Source: an uncultured Clostridia bacterium (GTDB lineage: Bacteria; Bacillota; Clostridia; Christensenellales; CAG-138). Taken from it: a DNA stretch of 46,789 nt. Each line of letters opens with the position of its first letter. Position 1 is the first letter of the stretch. The notes under the pieces are model-generated. The model was not told the origin of the DNA. It saw nothing but the letters and a program-made list of their open reading frames with translations, and did not search any database. The position numbers and the translations under genes were made by a program. Below are positions 18,201 through 26,506 of this stretch, in pieces. The stretch is taken from contig CALGGM010000127.1 of assembly GCA_937915925.1 (NCBI GenBank), positions 1 to 46,789 on the forward strand, read 5' to 3'.

Positions 18201-21200
18201 CTTCGTTGCCGGCATAGTCGCCCGCGAACGCCGCGATGTACGCGTTTGCATTCTCAATGATATCGGTCGCGTCGAGGGTGAGGGTAAAGGTGTCCGTACC
18301 CGGCGCCTTCTCCGCATATTTCACCGTGCCGTCCAGCGACAGGACCGCCACATACGCGAGCGCGCGATCGTCGCTTGCCGTGATCGACAGCGTGCTGCCT
18401 TCCAGCACCGCACTCGTGACTTCCGGCGCGGTATCGTCGATCGTGAGATCAAAGCCGATCATGGCGCCCTTGCCGAGCTCGTTGCCGAGGAGGATGCTCG
18501 AGAGCTTCGCGTCCGTCAGCGTGCCCGCGCTCGACGCGGTCATATCGGTGCTGTGCTGCATCGCGTTGTATTCGGGGATCGCATAGAAGCCGACGCGGAC
18601 GCGATCGCCTTCATTGAGCCCGTTATACGCATTCAGCGCCTTGTTCAGGGTATAGGTTCTGCTCGCGGTATTCTGCCATGCGCCGGAATCGTCGTTATAC
18701 CAGAGACCGGAGACGTTGGTGCCGACCACCGCCGAGGCGACGACCCGCTCGTTCTTGCCCGCTTCGTCCAGCTTGGTGATAGCAAACGCCGTGCCGCCCG
18801 CGTCACGGACCAGATTGTAACGGAAGCTCACGATCGTCGCGTCGCTGCGGATCGCAAGACGCTCGGTCGGGAATTCTTCCTCTACCATGTACGGGTTGCC
18901 GGAGAACTGCGCGGTCGTTCCGTTCGTGGTGACCTGCATATAGTTGGTGTTCGCCGCCGCAACGCCGGAGAAGTTTATCTGCGTATTGCCGTAGAGCTGC
19001 TCGGTGTAGCTGTTGGTGTCGAACATCGTCGGATCCGTCCAGCTGCCGTAGTAGCCGAGGATCGGGATGGAGTGTTCATGACGGAAGCTCTCGCCCTCCG
19101 CGCTCGAATCGGTGCATGTGACATAGGTGAAGCCTTCGATATAGCCGCCGCATTCTCTGGCTTCAAAGACCGCCTTCTGATCGTCGGTCAGGTTGATGCG
19201 GACCGTGACCTGCGCGCTGCCGTGCGGCTCGAGGAGGAAGTCGCCGTCGAAGCCGATCTGCTCGTAGTTCAGAAGCAGATGCGCGTCATAGGTGGTGACC
19301 GCGCCGTCGCCGTCCACGTCCGCTGCCGCAAGATCCAGTTCGGAACCGTCGCGCTCGCCAGTCAGGTAATCCAGAATCGCCTGTGCGTCTGCGTCGTCGG
19401 TGTCGCCGTCCCGATCGACGTCGTATACGTTGTCGCGAACGACCGTTCCGTTCCAGTCATAGGTGACGCCTTCCCACGGAAGCAGCTCCGTCGTATGGGC
19501 GAGCGTGTCGCCGTTTATGATCGCCTGCGTAAACAGATCGGTGTCAAGCTCGAACGAAAGGGTCTCATCCGAGAGATTGTACAGCGTGAATTTATATTCG
19601 TAGCTGCCCGTTCTTTCGGGATCGTCGCCCAGCTCGACCTTGACCTTGCCGTCCGCTGCCGCGTTCGTTGCGCTTGTGAGGTACGCATCGTCCATCATGA
19701 TCACGGTGCGCGATTCGATCGCATCGCTGACGTCGACAAGGCCCGCGCCCTGCTGCAGGATCGAAAGATACGCATTGTTGTTGACCAGAGGCGTTGCGGT
19801 GGACATCAGCAGGCTCTGCGCAATCGCGCGCAGATCGTATTTGCCCGTCAGCTCTTCATTGGCAGGCGGATTCTCGCGGAAGTACTGCATCAGCACCGCC
19901 GATAGACCGGTGATGTGCGGCGCCGCCATGGACGTGCCGGAGTAGGACACATACGAGGTCGTACCGGTATTCGTATCGGACGACGCGTTGGACGTGCCGT
20001 TGATGGAATAGATATCGCCGCCCGGCGCCGTGATCTCGGGCTTCATGATCAAAGAGCCCGGGACGCCCCAGCTGCTGAACGCCGTGATCTCCGCTTCACC
20101 GCGCGGGGTGACCGTTGCGACGTGCTCCGTCGTGACCTCGACCGAGCCCGTGTAGTAGGTGATGCCGCCGACCTCTGCCTGTTCACTGCTTGCCTTGATG
20201 GCTTCCGCATCCTTCAGAAGGATCGACACCATCGGGAATGTGCCCGTGTATCCGGTGATATCCATGTGGATAACGCCTTCGGCATTGTTTGCGATGATGA
20301 CCGCTTTCGGATTGAAGGACTTTGCATTGTTGCCCTTTTCATAGAAGGACAGAGCGCCGCGGTTGACGATCAGGATCTTGTCGGCAAGGCTGACCGCTTC
20401 GTTGACCGTGCTGTAATCGGACACATTGCCGACCGAATCGATATAAACGAATTCATGCGTGCCGGCGATCGTTGTGATCACAGGATTGCCGTACGAGCCG
20501 CCGTCGCCCTCGGTGTCCTCCGCATAGAAGACCTGAACGTTCCCGTTGAAGATCAGCGGCGTGCCCTCCGTCAGCGTATTCTGCGCTGCGGCGACGCCGA
20601 GGCTGTTCAAAAACGTTCCCGGAGAACCGCCGGTGTGGAAGTTGACGTCCTCCGCATACAGCTTATGCGACGAGAAATCGTCCGCCGCGTATGCGTTGCC
20701 GGCGGAGATCGACAGGATCATGTGGTTGTCGACCGTGTTCTGCACGAGCCCGTTCAACACCGTCTGATAGGTCGTGCTCGCATACGTAAAGCCGGGAGCG
20801 GACGAGCCGAGCGACAGGTTCGCCGCATCCGCTTCCAGTACGAGCGCGTCCTCGATCGCCGCAAAGTAATCGGAGTCGTAAGCGCCGCCGCCCGAGCCGA
20901 ATACCTTCATGACCAGGATCTGCGCGTCCGGCGCCATGCCGACCGCCTTGACCGTTTCCGCCGCGTCAACGAATTCGTCGCCGCTCTTGATGAACCGGTT
21001 CGCCGCCGCAATACCCGCAACGTGCGAGCCGTGGTTGGACTGACGGTCGATGTGATTGATTCGGGTCCCGCCGTCAACATAGTTGTACGCGTACGGGATC
21101 TTCGTGCTGATAAAGTTGGTGGATTTCGAGTTCAGCTGCGCGGCGACCTCGGGCGTGACCTGTCCCATGAGTTCGATCTCGCGGCCTTCCTCACGGAGCG

Positions 21201-21933
21201 TTTCGATCGCGTAGTCAAACGCTTCCGCATTCACCGACTGGTGGTCAACGTCGAGACCGGTGTCGATGATCGCGACCCTGCTGCCCGCGCCGGTATAGCC
21301 GAGCTGATACCACGCATTCACCGCTCCCACCATGTTTGCGCTGGTGTTTGCCGTATTCGGTCCGTCCTCGACCGGCTGCGGCGCGCTGTACAGCGTTTCA
21401 AGCTCCACAGACTTGACGCCCGGGATGCGCGCGATCATGGAGATCTCCTTGTACGGGATCTCAACGGAGATCGCGTTGACCAAAAGCGTCAGGTTCCATT
21501 TCACCGTCAGCGGATGGCCGATCTCGGACTCGATCGTTTTCTGCATCGCAAGCTGCTGCTGCCTCAGGCTGTCGCGGTATGCAACTGCGCTCTTGTTCTG
21601 CGCAATGCCCCTTGTGCCGTACCCGCGCTCGACCGTGGATGCTCCGTCCAAAAAGATTGATACGCGCACGGTGCGGTTCAAGTCGGTATAGGTCGCGTTT
21701 TCGGGATCAAATTCCCCCGCTTCCTCCTCTGCCTCCTCGACCTCGCCGAGCTTTTGGACGTGGAGCGTCGCCGGATCGAGCTCTTCCGTTTCAAGCTCGA
21801 CTACGCCCGCCGGGAGCTCCGGTTGTCCTTCCGTGCCGTCTGCAAGCGCACCGGCGATGCCCGTTGTGAGCGGCATCGTCAGAAGCATCAACGCTGCAAC
21901 CAGCGCGGAAAGAAGCTGTTTCCATTTCGTCAT
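15211..21933 (-). CDS. Secreted S8 subtilase with cohesin-like and dockerin modules
   Basis: This 2240-residue exported serine protease has a signal peptide at 1-31 (ending ALA) and an inhibitor-like propeptide to about 185. The catalytic triad is D224 (AIIDTGLD), His near 300 (NHGSHVAGIA) and Ser near 668 (GTSMAAPH), with a PA-like insert between His and Ser. A dockerin-like pair of Asp-rich loops sits at about 834-890 and a Big_2 domain at about 1418-1490. Two cohesin-like segments lie near 1830-1940 and 2050-2160, and a full type I dockerin with two DxNxDG loops closes the protein (2174-2237). No membrane anchor is seen. It may self-assemble or join a cell-surface complex. AAAGGGGAGG precedes the start. 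Protease function is secure; assembly is inferred. Confidence 0.9.
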   Translation of the reverse strand: MTKWKQLLSALVAALMLLTMPLTTGIAGALADGTEGQPELPAGVVELETEELDPATLHVQKLGEVEEAEEEAGEFDPENATYTDLNRTVRVSIFLDGASTVERGYGTRGIAQNKSAVAYRDSLRQQQLAMQKTIESEIGHPLTVKWNLTLLVNAISVEIPYKEISMIARIPGVKSVELETLYSAPQPVEDGPNTANTSANMVGAVNAWYQLGYTGAGSRVAIIDTGLDVDHQSVNAEAFDYAIETLREEGREIELMGQVTPEVAAQLNSKSTNFISTKIPYAYNYVDGGTRINHIDRQSNHGSHVAGIAAANRFIKSGDEFVDAAETVKAVGMAPDAQILVMKVFGSGGGAYDSDYFAAIEDALVLEADAANLSLGSSAPGFTYASTTYQTVLNGLVQNTVDNHMILSISAGNAYAADDFSSHKLYAEDVNFHTGGSPGTFLNSLGVAAAQNTLTEGTPLIFNGNVQVFYAEDTEGDGGSYGNPVITTIAGTHEFVYIDSVGNVSDYSTVNEAVSLADKILIVNRGALSFYEKGNNAKSFNPKAVIIANNAEGVIHMDITGYTGTFPMVSILLKDAEAIKASSEQAEVGGITYYTGSVEVTTEHVATVTPRGEAEITAFSSWGVPGSLIMKPEITAPGGDIYSINGTSNASSDTNTGTTSYVSYSGTSMAAPHITGLSAVLMQYFRENPPANEELTGKYDLRAIAQSLLMSTATPLVNNNAYLSILQQGAGLVDVSDAIESRTVIMMDDAYLTSATNAAADGKVKVELGDDPERTGSYEYKFTLYNLSDETLSFELDTDLFTQAIINGDTLAHTTELLPWEGVTYDWNGTVVRDNVYDVDRDGDTDDADAQAILDYLTGERDGSELDLAAADVDGDGAVTTYDAHLLLNYEQIGFDGDFLLEPHGSAQVTVRINLTDDQKAVFEARECGGYIEGFTYVTCTDSSAEGESFRHEHSIPILGYYGSWTDPTMFDTNSYTEQLYGNTQINFSGVAAANTNYMQVTTNGTTAQFSGNPYMVEEEFPTERLAIRSDATIVSFRYNLVRDAGGTAFAITKLDEAGKNERVVASAVVGTNVSGLWYNDDSGAWQNTASRTYTLNKALNAYNGLNEGDRVRVGFYAIPEYNAMQHSTDMTASSAGTLTDAKLSSILLGNELGKGAMIGFDLTIDDTAPEVTSAVLEGSTLSITASDDRALAYVAVLSLDGTVKYAEKAPGTDTFTLTLDATDIIENANAYIAAFAGDYAGNEAAVAVRVNDNTTAQKTVYVLTDTLEANNDYLIVNANAVGNAYILRRNNTSVATTRVKINAGVEQTENAVYIDGADVASTAVWSATDGIRFRNGNYYLRRNSNTGSNLQISTNNTYNTWQYADNRLRFADRATYMRYYNNTFSLTTNANSATDIYLFVKTTMTYEVAPYDVSAVEVVPMTVSLYKDTSATLIAQVTPLTASDREVIWTSDNESIATVDENGKVTGVAAGTTTVRATAHSDETKFGEATVTVIAANKNLNGIIWDEEAGVYFSSFNSDTLPTWNKLHENDQELALQSAFMNNASTLYAGSLDMDSQTSYLYTVDRSNYDLTELGENYVMAFDAARASTSYSGYYVYAFANYLVFGNIEAEEDEEDGGIYCGIPYGLLDASTRIGDDVYIVAVAARTVGTTSSSFYFLDENGKIWQTTMNIRNSISFGNPTQVVDTGISTSFLYQTLYYDGTFLYWGHQDGDVSELIIINPSNGAIYHVGDFGQDIWPAVGFYVDGAAAPAAVDDEPASDEPLELKALASRDELMTAEVRARIAAEAKKFGAGSAVKLQAEAGTNVEASHLRASASAPAVHRLSTNLNVGASKAAAAAVEEGTVTVCDTEPTLNGLFTLTYDPDELTYQSHTTGTEFVSVHKDDSGVITVAYAVKGSEPIAAETALATVTFTSQNCVESEVAVRTAERNDAFGLTEEQTVEIAGIGHDWDEPTYEWADDFSTVTATRVCKTDATHVETETVSATYAVVTEPQAYVEGLGRWTSAAFENPAFAVQTKDVVIPMLLVTFVGGEMNALDSYVIEDGEKLYCFDVSVINLPNGEFAVDSMQIFLTYDQELLAFRKAEGVADWSVSESGTVLSMAWASEEDVTLKDGDVVVTLYFAAVDEIAPGTRAEIAFTESVHGNVSALSYAEEDTVKELTALTVDGSILFEGPFMGDANCDGMITAADAAIILRALVNLSELTPRGAANADVNGDGEVTAADAAAILRYVVGLIKTLPVE

Positions 21934-22001
21934 ACCTTCTTTTCCTCCCCTTTCGTTCTCTCGCCCTGAAAATTGAGCGATATTTTGATAATACCGTTGT
22001 C

Positions 22002-22023
22002 GTATATCCTATACAGTATTATA
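22002..22023 (-). promoter_or_regulatory. Subtilase promoter region with palindrome
   Basis: On the minus strand TATAAT lies at 22023-22018, but no good -35 is seen 16-18 bases upstream. Just downstream, around the expected start site, GTATA-TCC-TATAC (22002-22014) is a short palindrome. It shares TCCTATA with the operator-like site at 5311-5322. Confidence 0.4.
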
Positions 22024-22029
22024 TATTAT

Positions 22030-22375
22030 CAGTTTACCATATTTTGTTTCCTGTGGCAACATGAATCTGCCTTTTCCCATATATTCGCTATTTCTTCGAT
22101 TATTTGTACGATTTAACGTACATATGTACGATCATATAAAAATGTCGTGCTATCCTCGCGGTTCGCAGTCAGCGTAAACGCAATTTCGATAATTCAGAGG
22201 CTGTCATCCAAAGGCACGTTTTTAAACTGCGCGGATTATTCCTCGAAGATTGTTTCGCAAATGCCGTCATGGGGTTCTTTCAGGAAGAAAAACCAACGGA
22301 ACAAGCATTAAGGCGCAAACCGCTCCCCTATAACCAGTCCATTAACGAGAACGGCTCGGTGAAAACCTAAAAATG
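22030..22375. other. Intergenic region without a recognised gene
   Basis: This is AT-rich DNA between the subtilase promoter and the terminators of the secretion island. A plus-strand frame ending near 22370 (containing MGFFQEEKPTEQALRR) has no ribosome binding site and matches nothing I recognise. I see no RNA gene here. Confidence 0.4.
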
Positions 22376-22415
22376 AAAAATCCCGAAACCCCGGTCATTT
22401 AGGGGATTTCGGGAT
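22376..22415 (-). terminator. Strong intrinsic terminator, minus strand
   Basis: TCCCGAAA plus CCCC pairs with GGGG plus TTTCGGGA with one bulged base, 13 bp in all. On the minus strand the stem is followed by TTTTT. It is a second terminator behind the secretion operon. Confidence 0.75.
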
Positions 22416-22416
22416 A

Positions 22417-22524
22417 GTACGGTGCCGGGACTCCTTCCGAAGGGCTCAACACTCCTGCTTGCGCTCCGCACTGCGCAGTCGTTTTCCCTCCGCAAGCCAC
22501 CCGCTGCCCAACGCCGCACCGTAC
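22417..22524. repeat. 108-base element bounded by 9-bp inverted repeats
   Basis: GTACGGTGC (22417-22425) and GCACCGTAC (22516-22524) are perfect inverted repeats around a GC-rich core. The core does not fold as a tRNA by eye and is not coding. It lies between the two terminators at the edge of the AT-rich island. It could be a small mobile repeat or an integration scar. Confidence 0.5.
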
Positions 22525-22660
22525 CAAGAGACAATGCTGTTATTAAAGTGTAACCCTTCCGATACAGGCGTTTAACTGCAGAGGAGGCGACAGACAGTCT
22601 GCGTGATGGTTAGAGTGGCAAGCTGCTAATCAGAAGGACTGTATACAAACATACAGAATG

Positions 22661-22707
22661 CAAAAAGGAGCCGTTAAGATACTCAATAGAGGGATTTAAC
22701 GGCTCCT
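22661..22707 (-). terminator. Terminator of the type VII-like operon
   Basis: AGGAGCCGTTAA (22666-22677) pairs perfectly with TTAACGGCTCCT (22696-22707) around an 18-base loop. On the minus strand TTTTT follows the stem, 23 bases after the last stop codon. Confidence 0.85.
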
Positions 22708-22729
22708 ATTCAACCATAAGAACAATCAA

Positions 22730-22999
22730 TTAACTGTCAGCGTTTTCAAACTTGGTTGCTTCTTGATCTAATGCAGACGCAAGATCGGCAACAAGCTGTT
22801 GCATAGAAACGAAACTCGGACGCAAGTCATCATATTGAGAATAATATCTTGATGCAGAATTTCCTTCCCACTCGTCTTTCAGCGTGTTGATAAGGCTATC
22901 AAGTCTCGAAATAACATCTCCGATATCCCTCTCGCTTACTGTACGGCATTCACCAGCTCTCCCATGAAGCTGTTCAGGCGTTACTCTTAGTTGTCCCAT
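22730..22999 (-). CDS. WXG100 family secreted protein (EsxA-like)
   Basis: This 89-residue protein is predicted to be a helical hairpin, with W44-E45-G46 at the turn, the hallmark of WXG100 proteins that are substrates and co-factors of type VII secretion. A C-terminal helix ends in EATKFENADS. An F/Y-rich segment (SRYYSQYDDL) follows the turn. It is the last gene of the operon, 77 bases after the DUF4176 gene, with its own AGGAGG. In T7SSb such proteins usually lie first, beside the machinery genes; here the gene follows the toxin. It could be the structural Esx protein or a toxin-specific partner. Confidence 0.87.
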   Translation of the reverse strand: MGQLRVTPEQLHGRAGECRTVSERDIGDVISRLDSLINTLKDEWEGNSASRYYSQYDDLRPSFVSMQQLVADLASALDQEATKFENADS

Positions 23000-23076
23000 A
23001 TTTTTCCTCCTTGTTTTGTATTTTGTTGATAAATGAGATGGTCTTTGTTCAAAAAACTACCTAATGGGATTTATAG

Positions 23077-23391
23077 TTAAGATTTCCAGTTTTGAGCATT
23101 TCCGCGCAGAAGATCTGGATGACTCTCCACATATCGATTGATAGTCTCTGTCATACCCTTGTTTTCCCCATCATCACAGCCGCGGAAGAATACTGTGCCA
23201 ATATCATCGTGATTGAAATAAGCGATCCTATCTCCGGTAACTCCTTCGGGATAAAGAACGCCGCCGTAGTCAAAAAAGTATTCTTTGCCACCATTGGGGA
23301 CATTGATGGCACGGGCTACTACTAGCAACTTTTTGATACCGCTCTTGAGATAAACAACGCTGCCAAGGGGTACATAATCGATCTTTTCCAT
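23077..23391 (-). CDS. DUF4176 family protein
   Basis: This 104-residue soluble protein opens with the DUF4176 pattern: PLGSVVYLKSG, KKLLVVAR, YFFDYGGVLYPEGV and YFNHDDI. Such proteins are found next to LXG toxins and WXG100 genes in Firmicutes type VII loci; their exact role is not settled. Position directly after the toxin makes it a candidate immunity or targeting protein, but the family is not a proven immunity family. AAAGGAG precedes the ATG. No signal peptide or membrane segment is seen. Confidence 0.78.
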   Translation of the reverse strand: MEKIDYVPLGSVVYLKSGIKKLLVVARAINVPNGGKEYFFDYGGVLYPEGVTGDRIAYFNHDDIGTVFFRGCDDGENKGMTETINRYVESHPDLLRGNAQNWKS

Positions 23392-23464
23392 AATGCTTCT
23401 CCTTTTTCAATAATTGTATATTGTTATAATTGTAAATGACGAGGCTTTTTATCAAAAGTCTAGT

Positions 23465-25750
23465 TCAGTACTCATGCGTGATATCACCCATCTTTTGACC
23501 GTAACCAGAAATAGAAGTCCCGCCGGTGTGCGCTATGCTACTATTGATGATGGTAGGAATTAATTGCATTGTTTTTCCGTCTTCAACTTCATGCCATGTC
23601 AAGCCATTTTCCTCTCTATATCGTCGAACATCAGAACCGGTTGTGCTTCCACCGATTTTCTTTGCAAGTGCTTCATCTGCTTGATAGTAATTTGCATCAA
23701 CACCTGTTCGATCGGATGTCATATGCCCAATTCCCACTTCGCATTTTTGCTGACCCCATGGAGTATTATGGACAGAGAAAGGACCAAAATCAGGATGCCG
23801 GTTGGTGACTGTAACAGATTCTTGTCCATATGCTCGCATCACTTCTTGAGCCTCAGGATTGTCTGGGATGAATCCAGAATTCCCCCGATCGCCAAGCCAT
23901 GTGCCGGCATCTTCCCTTGGCGTTCTCATTGTGGGATACTTTGGCTCAGTAAAGTCTGTTGCCGCCTTGACGTAGGAATAGTCCTCTCCCTCAATCAAGA
24001 ACTCGCCTTTTCGTTCCATTTCCTCCATTTGAAGAATCTCACTAGGTGAGCTCGCTGTGTTTTCCCAATCTGTGGAATGCCAATCAGTTAGATGCGTATC
24101 CTCCCATATGCCTTTATCTTCAAGCCTTTCCAGTGATTCTTGAACAACTGGTGTAATGCCACTTTTCGGGTCAGTTTCATACCCTAGTTTAGCCTGTATA
24201 ATTGGTGTAAGACCAGTTTTAGGATCAGGAGTACGTTCTTTGAAATAACATGTGGTAGTTTCCTTAATACCTCCTTTAACAAAATCCGAACCGATCTCTT
24301 CAAAGGATAATACTTTAGTATACTGTTTCTCTAAATCAATAGATTCTAAGGCATCCTTGCCGTTAACGACATTTCGACCGGCATCGAACACGGTCTCTAC
24401 GGTTGCAGAGGTGAATCGCTCCCCAATCCCTGTTGCCACCGATTCCGCAGAGCCTTCGATGAAAGTGCCAATGTAATGCCTGACATCGTTGGAGGGATTG
24501 GAATACTTATCTAAACCGAAGCCAATTGGCATATCCTCCATTTGATCGCTAATAACGTTGCTAACCATGGAACTAGCAAAGGAGCTTGTCCCGCTCTTAG
24601 CAGCATCAAAGAACACAGAGCTCATGTCAGATACATTACCCGTGGTGGTCAACTGGTCATATGCGTTATCAAGCCCACCCCACAGTGCACTATTGGCGCT
24701 AGAGATAGAAGCTTTCACAACATTGCCAGTGCCAGGAGGCAGAATGCCGCTAGTGAAACCAGAAAACCATCCCTTCACGGCCTCTTTACCAATATAAGCT
24801 TGATCCCATTGATCCATCTCGAAACCATGCTTTACATACTCATCCGCCATGGCATTCAAGGAGTACTTGGTGACGCCAGCTATTACAGGAACTATCAACG
24901 TGCCCACGCCAGTGCCGATTGCTACGGCTGTTGCAATTGTGGCTAAGACTGCAACGCCAATCTTGAACCATTTAGCGTTTCTTTCCCTCTCCTCAATCTC
25001 TGCACGTTGACGTTCTAACCGCTCTTCCAAATGTTGGGCAGCTACGGTAACTTTGGGCTCCTGAGCAGCCATCCGATCGCTTGCGCTGTAAATGGAATAA
25101 ATTAACGATGGTACACTAGGAATTGCCAATAAGCTTTCTTTAGTGAAAGTAATCTTGGAATCCCGGCTGATAGCAATAAGGTCTTTGAGATATGCCTCGA
25201 TACTGGTAATCAAAGCGTCGATCTCAACAAAGTCTCCGTTTACATGGGCACCTTCTAGAGCGTTAATCTCCGTATCTAATTCGTCCATAAAGGTCAATAC
25301 TTGCCCTATAGATGCATCCGGATCACTAATATCTAGACTAGGAAAACTGACAAGATCAGAAACTGTCTGTACGGTCTTTTCAGCAGAAAGACCAATCTGC
25401 TGTATCTTTGTTCGCTTGATTTGGAGTTCATCGCGTCTATCACTCTGCTCCGTTTCCTCAATATGAGCATTATCAGCAGCATCAACCTGCTGACGATAGG
25501 CCTCTGTGTACAGAAGAAAATTCTGATTAAAGAGCCCTAGTAAGGTCGACAGCGAAGCAGCAAGACATGAATACGTCGAACTGAGATACTCTTTCATGCG
25601 GTCGGCGCTGTTGCCAGATATGTGATTACTATTCTCGAGAATAGTTTCTGCACTCATTACGGACGAGACGCCCTGACTCCATTCACCAAGGGTTGCGCTA
25701 TATGCTCCTAGAAGGGATTCTAAGGCACCATAATCTATCTTATACCCCAT
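23465..25750 (-). CDS. LXG-type polymorphic toxin with HNH-like nuclease end
   Basis: This 761-residue protein has an LXG-type N-terminal helical domain (about 1-230), a middle region with a glycine/alanine-rich hydrophobic segment near 265-300 (IGVAVLATIATAVAIGTGVG), and a C-terminal toxin domain. The end carries W719-H720-E721, D724-G-K, M728-Q-L-I-P and H741-T-G-G. This matches the HNH/Endo VII nuclease toxins of the WHH type with Glu in place of the second His. It should be exported by the type VII machinery and attack DNA or RNA of competitors. Two small helical genes precede it, as in ywqH-ywqI-ywqJ of Bacillus. No recognisable immunity gene is present, unless the DUF4176 gene serves. 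Confidence 0.85.
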   Translation of the reverse strand: MGYKIDYGALESLLGAYSATLGEWSQGVSSVMSAETILENSNHISGNSADRMKEYLSSTYSCLAASLSTLLGLFNQNFLLYTEAYRQQVDAADNAHIEETEQSDRRDELQIKRTKIQQIGLSAEKTVQTVSDLVSFPSLDISDPDASIGQVLTFMDELDTEINALEGAHVNGDFVEIDALITSIEAYLKDLIAISRDSKITFTKESLLAIPSVPSLIYSIYSASDRMAAQEPKVTVAAQHLEERLERQRAEIEERERNAKWFKIGVAVLATIATAVAIGTGVGTLIVPVIAGVTKYSLNAMADEYVKHGFEMDQWDQAYIGKEAVKGWFSGFTSGILPPGTGNVVKASISSANSALWGGLDNAYDQLTTTGNVSDMSSVFFDAAKSGTSSFASSMVSNVISDQMEDMPIGFGLDKYSNPSNDVRHYIGTFIEGSAESVATGIGERFTSATVETVFDAGRNVVNGKDALESIDLEKQYTKVLSFEEIGSDFVKGGIKETTTCYFKERTPDPKTGLTPIIQAKLGYETDPKSGITPVVQESLERLEDKGIWEDTHLTDWHSTDWENTASSPSEILQMEEMERKGEFLIEGEDYSYVKAATDFTEPKYPTMRTPREDAGTWLGDRGNSGFIPDNPEAQEVMRAYGQESVTVTNRHPDFGPFSVHNTPWGQQKCEVGIGHMTSDRTGVDANYYQADEALAKKIGGSTTGSDVRRYREENGLTWHEVEDGKTMQLIPTIINSSIAHTGGTSISGYGQKMGDITHEY

Positions 25751-25763
25751 TTCGTCTCCTCCG

Positions 25764-26021
25764 TCAGCTGCCGCTATTGTCTGCTGATTTCAATTTATCA
25801 GCTAAAGCATCCATATCGTCAGCATCCTTTTTGATCACTGCACCGCTCCAAACAATGAGTCGCCAAATTCTGCTAATCCGCTCGTGATATGCGTCAGCAG
25901 TAGGAAGGGAGAGACCTTCCTCGCTGATGGAAAAGTAGCTAGGTGCATCTAGGTTCTTGGCGGAGTTTCTAAACGCATTTACCTGCAGCGAGAACAGATC
26001 AGTCAAAAAAATCTGCGCCAT
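25764..26021 (-). CDS. Small helical LXG partner (YwqI/DUF5344-like)
   Basis: This 85-residue protein is mostly helical, with no signal peptide. It lies 13 bases before the LXG toxin and carries a perfect AAGGAGG. Size and place match the second of two small chaperone or targeting partners (YwqI-like, Lap-type) of LXG toxins. The family link rests mainly on context; no diagnostic motif is visible. Confidence 0.6.
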   Translation of the reverse strand: MAQIFLTDLFSLQVNAFRNSAKNLDAPSYFSISEEGLSLPTADAYHERISRIWRLIVWSGAVIKKDADDMDALADKLKSADNSGS

Positions 26022-26031
26022 ATGTCCTCCT

Positions 26032-26451
26032 TCAGTTTCCGAGGTTTTGGAGTTCAGTCTCCCATTGCGCCATCTTCCCCCATAAGTCGCCTATTAGAGG
26101 AACTAATCGTCGTTTCTCTGCTTCCAGCTCGCCAATTTTCGTATTTACGGTGTCTTGAGCTTGATCCAACAGTAAATAATACTGGCGGCAGGCATCGTCT
26201 AAGACTTCTCCTTTTTGCTGGAATTCATTGTATTGCTCTCCGCACCAGAGACGTTTCTCGCCAATTATTGAGGACAGATCTTTTCTCACAGTACGGAAGT
26301 CTTTTTTTATTTGCCCTAAATCCTTGTACACGGGTTTAAGGCGAGCGATTTCCTTATTACATTTGCTAACAGTATTGGAGTAACGCGAGTAGGTAGTCTT
26401 CGCTTTTCTAATCCAACCTTTGAGTTCGCTTTCTGTTGCCAAATGATTCAC
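26032..26451 (-). CDS. Coiled-coil LXG partner (YwqH/DUF5082-like)
   Basis: This protein of up to 139 residues is rich in Lys and Glu and almost entirely heptad-like coiled coil. Its length and place before a smaller helical gene and the LXG toxin match YwqH/DUF5082 proteins, which help bring LXG toxins to the type VII channel. The longest frame begins with GTG at 26451, but the GAGGTGA at the 5' end fits a TTG start at 26442 five bases later better. It is 55 bases downstream of the secretion ATPase gene. Confidence 0.65.
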   Translation of the reverse strand: MNHLATESELKGWIRKAKTTYSRYSNTVSKCNKEIARLKPVYKDLGQIKKDFRTVRKDLSSIIGEKRLWCGEQYNEFQQKGEVLDDACRQYYLLLDQAQDTVNTKIGELEAEKRRLVPLIGDLWGKMAQWETELQNLGN

Positions 26452-26506
26452 CTCTTTACGTTACGCTCTAATAGAGTATGCCGAAATTGTTAGGGATTAC
26501 CTATGT

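Noticed and set aside
15043..19905. 1620-codon open frame on the plus strand opposite the subtilase
   Set aside because: It is the antisense shadow of a GC-rich real gene: composition is Arg/Asp/Val-heavy, there are no domains, and the subtilase on the other strand has clear catalytic motifs.
22417..22524. tRNA gene or tRNA-like element
   Set aside because: Ends are complementary, but no cloverleaf, anticodon arm or T-loop consensus could be drawn in either strand.
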